Source: Oscillatoria acuminata PCC 6304 | Lineage (GTDB): Bacteria > Cyanobacteriota > Cyanobacteriia > Cyanobacteriales > Laspinemataceae | Reading direction: 5' to 3' | Length of the DNA: 64,000 bases | Assembly (NCBI RefSeq): GCF_000317105.1 | Contig: NC_019693.1 | Coordinates: 2,046,001-2,110,000, forward strand | Part shown: in pieces, positions 1 to 8,237 of the stretch | How the letters are laid out: the number at the start of each line of letters is the position of its first letter | Position numbering within the stretch: the stretch's first letter is position 1 | Made by a program: the position numbers and the translations under genes | The notes under the pieces: model-generated | Told to the model about the DNA's origin: nothing | What the model saw: the letters and a program-made list of their open reading frames with translations, nothing else | The model's database searches: none

Positions 1-334
1 CAAATTGGCGACCCTGCAAAGATTTCAACCGCGCCATCACATCACCGCGCAGAATGTCCACCCTTTGATCCGCCTGCTTCACCCGTTGCAAATTTTCCCG
101 AATAATCGCCAAGGCACGAGGGGACTGTTCCATCGCCACCACTTCTACAGCACCCCGACATAACGCCTCTGCACTCATCGTCCCGGCACCGGCACATAAA
201 TCCAACCACCGACATCCAGCAATACTCCCTTGCCAAACATTAAACACCGCTTCGCGCACCCGTGCCGCAGTCGGTCGAGTTTGCTCACCGGGTAAAGTTT
301 TCAGTAACCGATTACCATAAATTCTAAGGCTCAT
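1..334 (-). CDS. rsmD: 16S rRNA (guanine-966-N2)-methyltransferase RsmD, 3' end cut by window
   Basis: The minus-strand frame starts at an ATG at 332-334 (MSLRIYGNRLLKTLPG) and runs open off the left edge. The N-terminal block with PTAARVREAVFNVW and the SAM-binding motif LDLCAGAGTMSAEALCRGA are typical of RsmD, which methylates G966 of 16S rRNA during 30S assembly. The catalytic NPPY motif would lie beyond the window, so activity cannot be judged. It is divergent from the Uma2 gene with about 50 bases between them. The family call is from remembered motif patterns; other Rossmann RNA methyltransferases are less likely because of the arginine-rich start. Confidence 0.85.
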   Translation of the reverse strand, partial: MSLRIYGNRLLKTLPGEQTRPTAARVREAVFNVWQGSIAGCRWLDLCAGAGTMSAEALCRGAVEVVAMEQSPRALAIIRENLQRVKQADQRVDILRGDVMARLKSLQGRQF

Positions 335-386
335 AATAATTAGGATAGTCGATTCAGGTCTAACCCGAATATCTGGAGGAAAAAGA

Positions 387-1076
387 ATGGTAAGAATTCC
401 ACCAAACCGGACCGGAGAACCCCTGACGCCCCCCCCAGAATTAGGCGCTGTAGAGGATATTCCCTCCCTTATTTTACCCAATATCCGTTGGCAAACCTAC
501 GAAGCACTTTTATTAGACTTAAAAGATAGTGGTGGGGTGAGGGTTGCCTATGACCAAGGAACGTTAGAACTTATGGTTCCATCACAAGAACATGAAAGCT
601 ACAGTTTATCTATCCATGATTATATTGTCGTTTTGGCAGACGAGTTAAACCTCAATTTGATGAATTTAGGCTCTACTACCTGGAAAAGAGAAGATATTCA
701 GCGCGGATTAGAACCGGATCAATGCTATTATATTCAAAATGAGCCTCGGGTGAGAAGTCAACTCAAAATTGACCTGACTGTAGACCCTCCGCCTGATTTA
801 GTCCTTGAGGTGGATATCACCAGTGGGTCTCTCAACAAATTACCCATTTATCAATCCTTGAAAATCCCCGAAATTTGGCGCTACCGGCGCAGAGGTTTAG
901 AAATCTTTGAGTTGCAGGGTGAGGAATACCTGCAAAGGGATTTCAGTCCGACATTTTCACCCATTACCGTTACTGCTGCGATTCCCGAATTTATTCAAAA
1001 AAGCCGCAGCATTGGACAAATGGCTGCATTGCGTTCCTTTAGAAATTGGGTGAAAGAGCAATTGCAGAATCAGTAA
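387..1076 (+). CDS. Uma2 family endonuclease (DUF820)
   Basis: This 229-residue protein shows the DUF820/Uma2 pattern: YDQGTLELMVPSQEHE near residues 55-70 and PDLVLEVDITSGS at 136-148, followed by KLPIYQSLKIPEIWRY. The acidic residues in that second block and the lysine in PIYQSLKIPEIW match the PD-(D/E)XK-like fold assigned to this family, which is hugely expanded in cyanobacteria and has no settled role. A GGAGGA ribosome site sits just before the ATG at 387, supporting the start. It is followed after 13 bases by the MntA gene and may share its transcript. A second, diverged Uma2 gene lies at 39913-40476. Confidence 0.85.
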   Translation: MVRIPPNRTGEPLTPPPELGAVEDIPSLILPNIRWQTYEALLLDLKDSGGVRVAYDQGTLELMVPSQEHESYSLSIHDYIVVLADELNLNLMNLGSTTWKREDIQRGLEPDQCYYIQNEPRVRSQLKIDLTVDPPPDLVLEVDITSGSLNKLPIYQSLKIPEIWRYRRRGLEIFELQGEEYLQRDFSPTFSPITVTAAIPEFIQKSRSIGQMAALRSFRNWVKEQLQNQ

Positions 1077-1089
1077 TGAAGGAGGAAAG

Positions 1090-1407
1090 ATGGTTAAAAC
1101 TAAAATTGAACTCCCAAAAGAGAAAATCGAGGCATTTTGTCACCAGTGGAAAATCACGGAATTTGCCTTGTTTGGTTCAGTCTTACGGGAAGATTTTCGC
1201 CCAGATAGCGATATTGATGTCCTGGTGACCTTTGCACCGGATGCAACAATTAGTTTACTAGATTTAGTCCGCATGGAGCAAGAATTAGAAGAACTTTTTC
1301 AGCGGGATGTGGACTTACTTAGCAAAGGGGCGATTCAAGAAAGCCATAACTGGATTCGACGCCAAGAAATTTTAGGAACGGCGGAGGTATTTTATGCAGC
1401 GGGATAA
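1090..1407 (+). CDS. MntA-like nucleotidyltransferase (antitoxin of HEPN-MNT module)
   Basis: A 105-residue minimal nucleotidyltransferase. It has the exact GS-X10-DXD signature (GS at 29-30, DID at 41-43) of MNT antitoxins, which neutralise HepT toxins by adding AMP to a tyrosine. AAGGAGG lies 6-7 bases before the ATG at 1090. The stop overlaps the start of the following HepT gene by 14 nt, the usual arrangement for type VII toxin-antitoxin pairs. The N-terminal helix-strand pattern and the short length fit the family. Function is inferred from family and neighbour; a DNA repair or tRNA role is unlikely at this size. Confidence 0.88.
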   Translation: MVKTKIELPKEKIEAFCHQWKITEFALFGSVLREDFRPDSDIDVLVTFAPDATISLLDLVRMEQELEELFQRDVDLLSKGAIQESHNWIRRQEILGTAEVFYAAG

Positions 1408-1747
1408 AGCATCACTTTTAGATGCAGCACGATCAGCCACCTTGGTTATGGAATTTGTATCTGGAATGGACAAAGTAACCTTGGCTGAAGATGTAAAGAC
1501 TCAGGCGGCTCTCCTGTACGAAATCATTATTATGGGAGAGGCCGTAAAACGTCTCTCGACTGAATTCATCAATGAGCATCCTGAAATTTCATGGGGCGAA
1601 ATTAGAGGGATGAGAAACCGATTGACTCACGAATATGATAAGGTGGATATCAATATTGTTTGGGACACCATTCAAAATGATATTCCCCAATTTTTGGCAG
1701 CTATTGAACCCCTACTCCCCATTGAGGAGGAGTCAGAGGAAGAATAG
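1394..1747 (+). CDS. HepT-like HEPN ribonuclease toxin (DUF86)
   Basis: A 117-residue all-helical HEPN protein with the R-X4-H-X-Y motif intact (R74, H79, Y81 in RNRLTHEY). In characterised HepT proteins R and H catalyse RNA cleavage and the tyrosine is the site AMPylated by the partner. All key residues are present, so the toxin looks functional. It starts inside the MntA gene (14-nt overlap, ribosome site GGAGG at about 1384), indicating translational coupling. The acidic C-terminus (EEESEEE) is unremarkable. Confidence 0.88.
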   Translation: MQRDKASLLDAARSATLVMEFVSGMDKVTLAEDVKTQAALLYEIIIMGEAVKRLSTEFINEHPEISWGEIRGMRNRLTHEYDKVDINIVWDTIQNDIPQFLAAIEPLLPIEEESEEE

Positions 1748-1857
1748 GAAGGGATAGCCTTTTGGTTAATTCAGTTCTTGGGGATTGACAGAAGGCTATC
1801 CGCTTTATGAATTCATGGCCAATCGGAGATTTTCTCTAAATTTCTATCTTGATACTC

Positions 1858-2367
1858 TTACCGATCGCGATAAGATTGCCTTAAATAAAATCCAATCGTT
1901 AAAAACAACAAACCTAAAAATCCCAGCAGATAAAAGATTGATAAATTAGGGGATTTTTTCATAGCCACTCGAATCGTTTCCCATTCAATCCAGAGGATAA
2001 TTCCCATCAGTTCTGCTTTCATCCAAAGCAACAGTTTACGAGCAATCTTATATTGATTTTGGATGTTTTCGGGGGTGATGGGAACCGGATAATTAAAGGT
2101 ATTGGGAAAAAAATTAGTCAGGGTCATCGAGAGATAACTGATGACGCCGATCGCAGGAATTAACCAGAATGTGAGTTTAGGTCCCCATAAGTCGGGTTCC
2201 CCTGTGATGCCAAAGTGCAGGGGAACGGACCCAGGAAGGTTCTGCCAATAATAGAGGCCGATCGCCAGACTGGCAACCACACCCAGCAATGCGGTAATTT
2301 CCAGGATGATTTCTAAGGGGGAGTAGGCGATCGCCTCAATAACGGGTCTTTGCTGAGGGTCTTTCAT
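1858..2367 (-). CDS. DUF1648 domain membrane protein
   Basis: 169 residues with four hydrophobic segments (about 15-37, 64-85, 115-128, 145-160). The loop LPGSVPLHFGITGEPDLWGPK at about 44-64 is the DUF1648 signature also seen at the start of SdpI-like proteins. The remaining SdpI domain is not obvious, so this is a small DUF1648-only protein. Role unknown; SdpI relatives act in immunity to a killing peptide, but nothing nearby suggests such a system here. It is transcribed away from the P450 gene with about 120 bases between the starts. Confidence 0.7.
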   Translation of the reverse strand: MKDPQQRPVIEAIAYSPLEIILEITALLGVVASLAIGLYYWQNLPGSVPLHFGITGEPDLWGPKLTFWLIPAIGVISYLSMTLTNFFPNTFNYPVPITPENIQNQYKIARKLLLWMKAELMGIILWIEWETIRVAMKKSPNLSIFYLLGFLGLLFLTIGFYLRQSYRDR

Positions 2368-2491
2368 GAGCGTTTTTCCCAGGGGGTAAAAATAGGATGC
2401 TGGCAGCGATGCTGATGCCTTGAGGGATGAATTGGGGGTCGTTTTTCAGGAAATCCTTTAGACTTGATAAAAATACTCATTCAGAAGACCA

Positions 2492-3874
2492 ATGAATCTA
2501 CCTCGTTCTGGGACCCCTCGATTTTTTCAAAAGTTACAGTGGGTGATCAATCCAGTGGGATATATGGAAACCCATGCTCAACGTTATCCAGACTTATTTA
2601 AGGCGGAGGTTGTTGGGTTTGGGGATACCCTTGTCTTTGTCTCTCATCCCCAAGCGATTCAATACATTTTAACCCATGATAACAAGCAATTGAGCACCCC
2701 CGGAAAGGTGAATGAAATTGTGGAACCTTTGCTGGGAGAGTATTCGGTTATTATGTTAGATGGCGATCGCCACCGTCGTCAGCGCCAATTATTGATGCCT
2801 CCGTTTCATGGCGATCGCATGAGGTCTTATGGCGAAATGATTCGCGAAATTGCTGCAACGGTCATGAAAGAAGTACCGACCTCACAGCCTTTTCTCGCTC
2901 GTTCAGTGATGTCTCAAATTTCATCCCAAGTGATGCTTAAAACCGTCTTTGGGTTAGATGTTGCCGGAGAAAATTATCATGAAATAAAATATCTGATGAC
3001 TTCAATGTTAGATGTTTTTAACACTCCGGCTGCTTCCGGTCTTCTGTTTTTTAAGCAATTGCAAGTGGATTTAGGCCGATGGAGTCCTTGGGGATATTTT
3101 CTGAGAATTCGAGAAAAAATTGATAAATTACTCTATGCAGAAATTGCCAATCGGCGTCAACAAGACTTGAGCGATCGCCTCGATATCCTCTCCCTGTTAA
3201 TGTCAGCGCGGGATACCGAAGGTGAAGCCATGACCGATAAAGAATTACGGGATGAATTGCTGACCTTACTGTTTGCGGGATACGAAACAACTGCCAGTGC
3301 CATGTCCTGGGGATTATATTGGATTCATGCGCTTCCAGAGGTCAAAAATCGTCTCCGTGAGGAAATTGCCAGTCTGGGAGATAATCCCGCACCGATGGAC
3401 ATTTTTGGACTCCCTTATTTGACCGCAGTCTGTAATGAAGTGCTCCGACTTTATCCGGTGGCGATGTTAACCTTTCCCCGGCGAGTCGAAGAACCGATGG
3501 AGTTATTAGGATACTCACTCAAAGCCGGAACGGATTTAGTAGGCTGTATTTATTTACTCCATCATCGGGAAGATTTATATCCCGATTCCTATCAATTTAA
3601 GCCAGAACGGTTTTTAGAACGGCAATTTTCTCCTTACGAATTTATGCCCTTTGGTGGGGGTAAACGTCGCTGCATTGGGGCTGCATTAGCGGCTTACGAA
3701 ATGAAACTCGTATTAGCCACTATTTTATCGGGTTATGATGTAAAATTGGCAGAAAAAGGTCCAGTCAAACCCCAGCGCCGAGGGGTTACTTTATCTCCGG
3801 CGGGAGGAATTAAAATGATTAAGGTTGGCGATCGCACTCCCGCAGAAAGACCCCTAGTCGCTTCTGTTGGTTAG
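2492..3874 (+). CDS. Cytochrome P450, CYP110-like
   Basis: A 460-residue soluble P450. The I-helix motif AGYETT is at about 262-267, the K-helix ExxR (EVLR) at 316-319 and the heme-binding loop FGGGKRRCIGAA places the thiolate cysteine at residue 394. HRRQRQLLMPPFHGDRM near 97-112 is the C-helix block typical of the cyanobacterial CYP110 family. CYP110 members hydroxylate fatty acids, alkanes or terpenoids; the substrate cannot be read from the sequence. No ferredoxin or terpene synthase lies next to it. The ATG at 2492 gives a full-length product. Confidence 0.92.
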   Translation: MNLPRSGTPRFFQKLQWVINPVGYMETHAQRYPDLFKAEVVGFGDTLVFVSHPQAIQYILTHDNKQLSTPGKVNEIVEPLLGEYSVIMLDGDRHRRQRQLLMPPFHGDRMRSYGEMIREIAATVMKEVPTSQPFLARSVMSQISSQVMLKTVFGLDVAGENYHEIKYLMTSMLDVFNTPAASGLLFFKQLQVDLGRWSPWGYFLRIREKIDKLLYAEIANRRQQDLSDRLDILSLLMSARDTEGEAMTDKELRDELLTLLFAGYETTASAMSWGLYWIHALPEVKNRLREEIASLGDNPAPMDIFGLPYLTAVCNEVLRLYPVAMLTFPRRVEEPMELLGYSLKAGTDLVGCIYLLHHREDLYPDSYQFKPERFLERQFSPYEFMPFGGGKRRCIGAALAAYEMKLVLATILSGYDVKLAEKGPVKPQRRGVTLSPAGGIKMIKVGDRTPAERPLVASVG

Positions 3875-4158
3875 TGCAGAGTTGGTCGTACCTAACTCAT
3901 GATCCACAGAGAAACATCAGGGGGATGGAAACTGCATCTCCACTCCCCCTCACCTTCATCCCGCCTAATTTTCAGCCATTTTCACCGGAAAAAGAGGGGG
4001 ATGGAAAATTAGGGAAACTTGAACAGCAGGCGATCGCATTGCCATGACTCAATACCCAGGCTAAAAAATTCTGATAGCTGTTCTTAAATCATCCTGATGT
4101 CAGTTTGAAAAAATGCTCTATACTATACCCTTAATTCTGAACTTCAAGGAGACTCCTC

Positions 4159-5289
4159 ATGAACTTGTTCAAAAAAATTATTCCCGATGGATTTTTTGAT
4201 TTTTTACCGGGAGTCGGCAACGATGACCAAGAGGAAGCAGATGCGGCGCGAGATATTGCCATTAAAGCGGCCAAATTTATCACCCTGGGACCTACAGGTT
4301 TTGTCCTGAGTTCTGTGTTTTCCCGCCTGATTGGAAATGTTGATGTCAATCAAGTCGGTTCGCAATTTCTCAACCGGGTCAATCAATTGATTGAATCCAA
4401 CCAAACGGCAGTTAATTCGACTCAGTTCCTCAACTCTGTGGTCGGAGAAATTCGTAATTTTGTCAATAGTAATGAAATCGCTCAAAGATTCTCATTAACT
4501 CAAGTAACTGATTTTGTCAAGACTAATCTGATTGAAAATACCACAGTCCAGCAAGGGTTTTCTGAACTGATTAATCGAGCGGCTCAAGGCAGTCAATTAG
4601 GGCGGTTTGTGGATGCAGATGCAGCCAGCAACTTAATCGAAATGGCGTTAGATGATATCAATTGGCCGGGAGGATTACGGGGTCTGGAGGGAGATGATCG
4701 CATTATCGGCAGCAGTGGTTCTGATGTCGCCAACGGCAACCAAGGAAACGACACCATCTTTGGGGGAGAAGGGGATGATTTTCTCCGGGGTGGCAGAGAT
4801 AATGATTTGCTTGATGGAGGACCGGGCAATGATATTCTGAATGGCAATTTAGGGGATGATACCATTCGTGGCGGTGCAGGAGATGACTTAATTCGTGGAG
4901 GCCAAGGAAATGATGTTTTATATGGCGATGAGGGACGAGATATTCTGATTGGGGATATGGGGTCAGATTTTCTCTATGGCGGTGCCGATGCCGATGATTT
5001 TATCTTACGGGCGGATGTTGCCGGGACCGATGCTGCTACCGCCGATCGCATTTTAGATTTTAATGCCGCAGAAGGCGATCGGATTAAATTAATCAATGTA
5101 GCGGATCTCTCTAACATTCTCCTCGGCGCAGTTGATATTAATAGCGATGGCATTGGCGATACCGCCATCATTGATTCCAATAATCGAGTATTGGGTGTGG
5201 TGATGAATGTGGATGTTTCCGACTTCAATTTACTCGATTATATCCAGGTGGTCAGTGCAGAAGATTTAGGGATTGATTTACTCGGATAG
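4159..5289 (+). CDS. RTX-type calcium-binding repeat protein
   Basis: 376 residues. The first ~175 are helical without a clear family. Residues ~178-285 contain nonapeptide repeats of the GGxGxDxLx kind (for example GGEGDDFLRGG, GGPGNDILNGN, GGAGDDLIRGG), which form a calcium-filled beta roll. The remainder (FILRADVAGTDAATADRILDFNAAEGDRI) matches the C-terminal segment typical of type I secreted RTX proteins. There is no N-terminal signal peptide, consistent with type I export, but no transporter genes are in the window. AAGGAG at 4146-4151 supports the ATG at 4159. Cargo function unknown. Confidence 0.85.
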   Translation: MNLFKKIIPDGFFDFLPGVGNDDQEEADAARDIAIKAAKFITLGPTGFVLSSVFSRLIGNVDVNQVGSQFLNRVNQLIESNQTAVNSTQFLNSVVGEIRNFVNSNEIAQRFSLTQVTDFVKTNLIENTTVQQGFSELINRAAQGSQLGRFVDADAASNLIEMALDDINWPGGLRGLEGDDRIIGSSGSDVANGNQGNDTIFGGEGDDFLRGGRDNDLLDGGPGNDILNGNLGDDTIRGGAGDDLIRGGQGNDVLYGDEGRDILIGDMGSDFLYGGADADDFILRADVAGTDAATADRILDFNAAEGDRIKLINVADLSNILLGAVDINSDGIGDTAIIDSNNRVLGVVMNVDVSDFNLLDYIQVVSAEDLGIDLLG

Positions 5290-5324
5290 ACGAGAGCGAG
5301 TCTCAATGAATTTGACAATTATTT

Positions 5325-5383
5325 AATCCATTGGAGTATCTTAGTCCCTACTGCTCATGGGCAGCAAGATGCTCCAATGGATT
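5325..5383 (+). terminator. Hairpin after the RTX gene
   Basis: Arms 5325-5342 and 5366-5383 pair over 18 bp with a single G-U type mismatch, and the 23-base loop holds a small inner inverted repeat (CTGCTCATGGGCAG). A TTTTA stretch follows. It lies 36 bases past the RTX stop, so a factor-independent terminator is the simplest reading. Confidence 0.65.
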
Positions 5384-5541
5384 AATTTTAGAGTCAGGAT
5401 GATTGAGAGGGGACTATAAAACCTGGAGTTGGCCCTGGAGTGGCCGGTTCTCTAGCCCCCGCAATTTGTTCTATAATTTCCCTAAGATTTCGTAATCATT
5501 TAATTCAAAAACACTCAAGGCGACTGCCAATTTTATCAATC

Positions 5542-6531
5542 ATGGTTCTCATCCGCATCCTCAAATCCTGGGAAATTCCCGAACAGCAAACCACTCCAGA
5601 AACAGCCTTTTTGTCCCGTCGGCGCTTTTTGAAGACCGCCATCGCTGCTGGGATCGGGGCGACAGTTTTACCGATCGCTGGCTGTAACAGTGAAACTAAC
5701 TCAGATTCCCTGAGCGAACTCATCCAAAATACCACGCCCTTAGCCAATATCCCCAATAACCCCAATTTCATAGAAGGCGATCGGCCCATTACCGAACAAT
5801 CCTTTGCCTCTCGTTACAATAATTTTTATGAATTTGGCGGCACCAAATCAATTTGGAAATCTGCCCAAAGTTTGCCTACAGAAAACTGGAAAGTTGAAGT
5901 CGGTGGACTGGTCAAAAATCCGCGTATTTATGATATTGATGAAATTCAGACCCAATTTCCCCTAGAAGAACGCATCTATCGCTTCCGATGTGTAGAAGCC
6001 TGGGCAATGGTTGTTCCCTGGATTGGATTCCCTATGAAACGCCTGATTGAAGCCGTAGAACCCACCAGCGCCGCTAAATTTGTGCGATTTACCTCATTTT
6101 ATGATCCAGAAATCACGCCGGGACCCGGGTTTCATTTAGGAACTTTACCTTGGCCTTATACCGAAAGTTTACGCATTGAGGAAATGGCTAATGAACTGGC
6201 CTTTTTTGCTACGGGAATTTACGGTCGGACCCTTCCTAAACAACATGGAGCACCCCTGCGGATGGTAATCCCGTGGAAATACGGGTTTAAGGGGGCTAAA
6301 TCTATTGTTAAGATCGAATTTCTAGCAGAACAACCCGCGACTTATTGGAATACTTTAGTGCCGAGCGAGTACGATTTAGAGGCGAATGTCAATCCGACTA
6401 AGCCTCATCCGCGTTGGTCCCAGGCAACGGAACGGATTGTAGGTTCCGGACCGGCTTTATCTTGGAAACGTCAACCGACTCTTCCTTATAACGGGTATGG
6501 GGAATGGGTCGCTAATTTGTACTCCACCTGA
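5542..6531 (+). CDS. msrP: Protein-methionine-sulfoxide reductase catalytic subunit MsrP (YedY family)
   Basis: Molybdopterin enzyme of the sulfite-oxidase fold that repairs oxidised methionines in exported proteins. Matches to MsrP include NNFYEFGGTKS, FPLEERIYRFRCVEAWAMVVPWIGFP with the molybdenum-ligand cysteine at residue 150, GAPLRMVIPWKYGFKG and HPRWSQATER. An upstream in-frame start at 5440 adds 34 residues unlike the family; the ATG at 5542 (MVLIRILKSWEIPEQ) resembles known MsrP starts, so I use it (329 aa). The N-terminus carries a Tat motif (RRRFLKTAIAAG) followed by a lipobox-like IAGC. The usual membrane partner MsrQ is not adjacent. Confidence 0.92.
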   Translation: MVLIRILKSWEIPEQQTTPETAFLSRRRFLKTAIAAGIGATVLPIAGCNSETNSDSLSELIQNTTPLANIPNNPNFIEGDRPITEQSFASRYNNFYEFGGTKSIWKSAQSLPTENWKVEVGGLVKNPRIYDIDEIQTQFPLEERIYRFRCVEAWAMVVPWIGFPMKRLIEAVEPTSAAKFVRFTSFYDPEITPGPGFHLGTLPWPYTESLRIEEMANELAFFATGIYGRTLPKQHGAPLRMVIPWKYGFKGAKSIVKIEFLAEQPATYWNTLVPSEYDLEANVNPTKPHPRWSQATERIVGSGPALSWKRQPTLPYNGYGEWVANLYST

Positions 6532-6698
6532 ACAAACTGCTTTACTCGGGGAACGGAATCGGACCCAGATTAGACCAGTAGAGGAGTTTAGGGATGCATC
6601 TGCACTGTACGACCGAGGGCATAGTATTTGTACTCGTCCCAGTCTCCGGAATCGGAGGTAATCTGGGTGGTGCATATTGAAATGGGAGTCAATTTGTT

Positions 6699-6947
6699 AT
6701 GAGTAACCATCAGCACGAAGACCGGGAGGCAGCGGAGAAAGCATTCTTAGATTCTCTCAATGCATTGCAAGAGCGTTTGCAATTGGTTGAGGACCAGAAG
6801 GCTGCATCTGCTCGCGAAGCTGAACGGCAAGCGATTAAGACTGCACAAGAAGAGAAGGCGACTTTTACTCTCCATGATCTGGAAGAGGCAGTGGCTGATA
6901 TTGATGAATTTTTTAAAGAACTGCACAAACCAGAAGCTGAAGATTAA
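6699..6947 (+). CDS. Conserved small acidic coiled-coil protein, function unknown
   Basis: 82 residues, very rich in Glu, Ala and Gln, predicted to be one long helix (about 8-52) followed by a short helix ending FTLHDLEEAVADIDEFFKEL. No cysteine, signal peptide or catalytic motif. It looks like a small cyanobacterial conserved protein rather than a random frame because of its regular heptad spacing and clean ATG start. It is convergent with the TrmH gene, with only 16 bases between the stops. I do not recognise a function. Confidence 0.65.
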   Translation: MSNHQHEDREAAEKAFLDSLNALQERLQLVEDQKAASAREAERQAIKTAQEEKATFTLHDLEEAVADIDEFFKELHKPEAED

Positions 6948-6963
6948 TCCAGTTCGCCTCAGT

Positions 6964-7761
6964 TTAAGAAACCGGGGACGAATGGCTGGTTTGACGGAGG
7001 GCTTCATATAAAATTAAGGCAGCGGCGATCGCCACATTTAAGGATTCGACCCCAGACTGCAAGGGGATCCGAACTTGATAATCGGCGGTGGATAGTAAGT
7101 CTGCTGATAATCCTGCACCCTCATTTCCGAGTAAAACTAAAGTGGGCTGCTGATAATCAATTTCCCAGTAAGTTAGGGGTGCATCGGCGGTGGTAGAAAT
7201 GACCTGCACCCCTTGTTGTTGTGCGCGGATGACATCCTGCTTCAAGTCTGCACTAACGGAAACCGGCAAACGAAACCACTGTCCCGCAGAGGCGCGTAAA
7301 ACTTTTGGAGAGGCTGCATCCACACTATCGGCACTCAGCCAAATGCCTTGAGTTCCCGTGGCGGCAGCGGTTCTAATCAGAGTGCCGAGATTACCGGGGT
7401 CTTGAAGGGTTTCCAAGGCGAGGGTCAATCCGGACTGGGGAATCGACGGAACCTCCGACTCGCGCCGTTTGGCGACTGCCACGACGCCATCGGGTTGGAC
7501 TGTGGTGGCGACTGCCTTGAGGACGGCTTCATTGACGAGTTCACACCGGGGCGATCGCTGGGTCACAGTTTCCCATAATTGAGGATACCGCCCTTGCCAC
7601 TCCGGGGTAAAACAGACCACCTCTAGGGGATAATCCACCCCACAGGCTTCCTCCAATAGGTGCGTCCCTTCCAACAAAAATAGTTGCTGGCGATCGCGCT
7701 CCTTTGCAGCGTGCAACTTCCGCATCTGCTTGACCAGAGGATTCTGAAGGCTCGTCAACAT
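6964..7761 (-). CDS. TrmH family (SPOUT) RNA 2'-O-methyltransferase
   Basis: 265 residues. The N-terminal 100 form the L30e-like RNA-binding domain (SLQNPLVKQMRKL, FLLEGTHLLEEAC). The C-terminal SPOUT knot carries all three motifs: LQDPGNLGTLIRTAAATG, LLGNEGAGLS and IPLQSGVESLNVAIAAALI. It should methylate a ribose in rRNA or tRNA using SAM. The RNA target cannot be told from the motifs alone. The gene starts 24 bases past the 3' end of a tRNA-Leu gene on the same strand and probably shares the tRNA promoter. Confidence 0.88.
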   Translation of the reverse strand: MLTSLQNPLVKQMRKLHAAKERDRQQLFLLEGTHLLEEACGVDYPLEVVCFTPEWQGRYPQLWETVTQRSPRCELVNEAVLKAVATTVQPDGVVAVAKRRESEVPSIPQSGLTLALETLQDPGNLGTLIRTAAATGTQGIWLSADSVDAASPKVLRASAGQWFRLPVSVSADLKQDVIRAQQQGVQVISTTADAPLTYWEIDYQQPTLVLLGNEGAGLSADLLSTADYQVRIPLQSGVESLNVAIAAALILYEALRQTSHSSPVS

Positions 7762-7785
7762 TGAGGTATTACATGGGGTGTAGAT

Positions 7786-7868
7786 GCGGAACCCGGGACT
7801 TGAACCCGGAAGTCCTTGCGGACACTAGAACCTGAATCTAGCGCGTCTACCAATTCCGCCAGTTCCGC
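7786..7868 (-). tRNA. tRNA-Leu (anticodon CAG)
   Basis: On the minus strand a 7-bp acceptor stem (GCGGAAC / GTTCCGC) encloses a full class II cloverleaf. The anticodon stem CTAGA/TCTAG closes the loop TTCAGGT, giving anticodon CAG. There is a long variable arm and a T-arm with GGTTCAAGTCC. CCA is not encoded. It reads CUG codons. Confidence 0.95.
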
Positions 7869-7897
7869 GAAAATGCAGTTTTGCACTGCGATTTACC

Positions 7898-7926
7898 ATA
7901 GTGCCTCAACTCCTCATGGATGTCAA
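7898..7926 (-). promoter_or_regulatory. Sigma-70 type promoter of tRNA-Leu(CAG)
   Basis: A perfect -35 (TTGACA, minus strand, 7921-7926) is followed after 17 bp by CACTAT (7898-7903). Transcription would start roughly 20 bases before the mature tRNA 5' end. The -35 is strong, the -10 weak. Confidence 0.55.
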
Positions 7927-8237
7927 GGGGTCAATTTAAAAAAGTTTTTTCCCAATTCCGGCATCTACCCACTACACTTTTGAAGAATGTCCAGTTAAGG
8001 TACACCAGAAGACACCGGCTAGAATTGTTGTCCCCAATGATGCGGACCATGAGGAGGTCCTCGCCGTGAAAGCCGCATCACTGGATATCAAAATAGCTTC
8101 GGGTAAGAGTCTATTGGTATCAGGAGTTACCGGAATTGATTTTTTTAGGTATAAATCTGGACATCTAAAATATTTCCGGTAGAATCAAAACCAAATCGAA
8201 AGGTGTACCACATCCACTGATTCTGGAGGATAGACCT

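Noticed and set aside
3051-3290. Antisense frame inside the P450 gene
   Set aside because: Fully contained in a well-conserved gene, no ribosome site, no family features.
5440-5541. N-terminal extension of MsrP
   Set aside because: The 34 extra residues are unlike the family and precede a better-placed ATG before the Tat signal.
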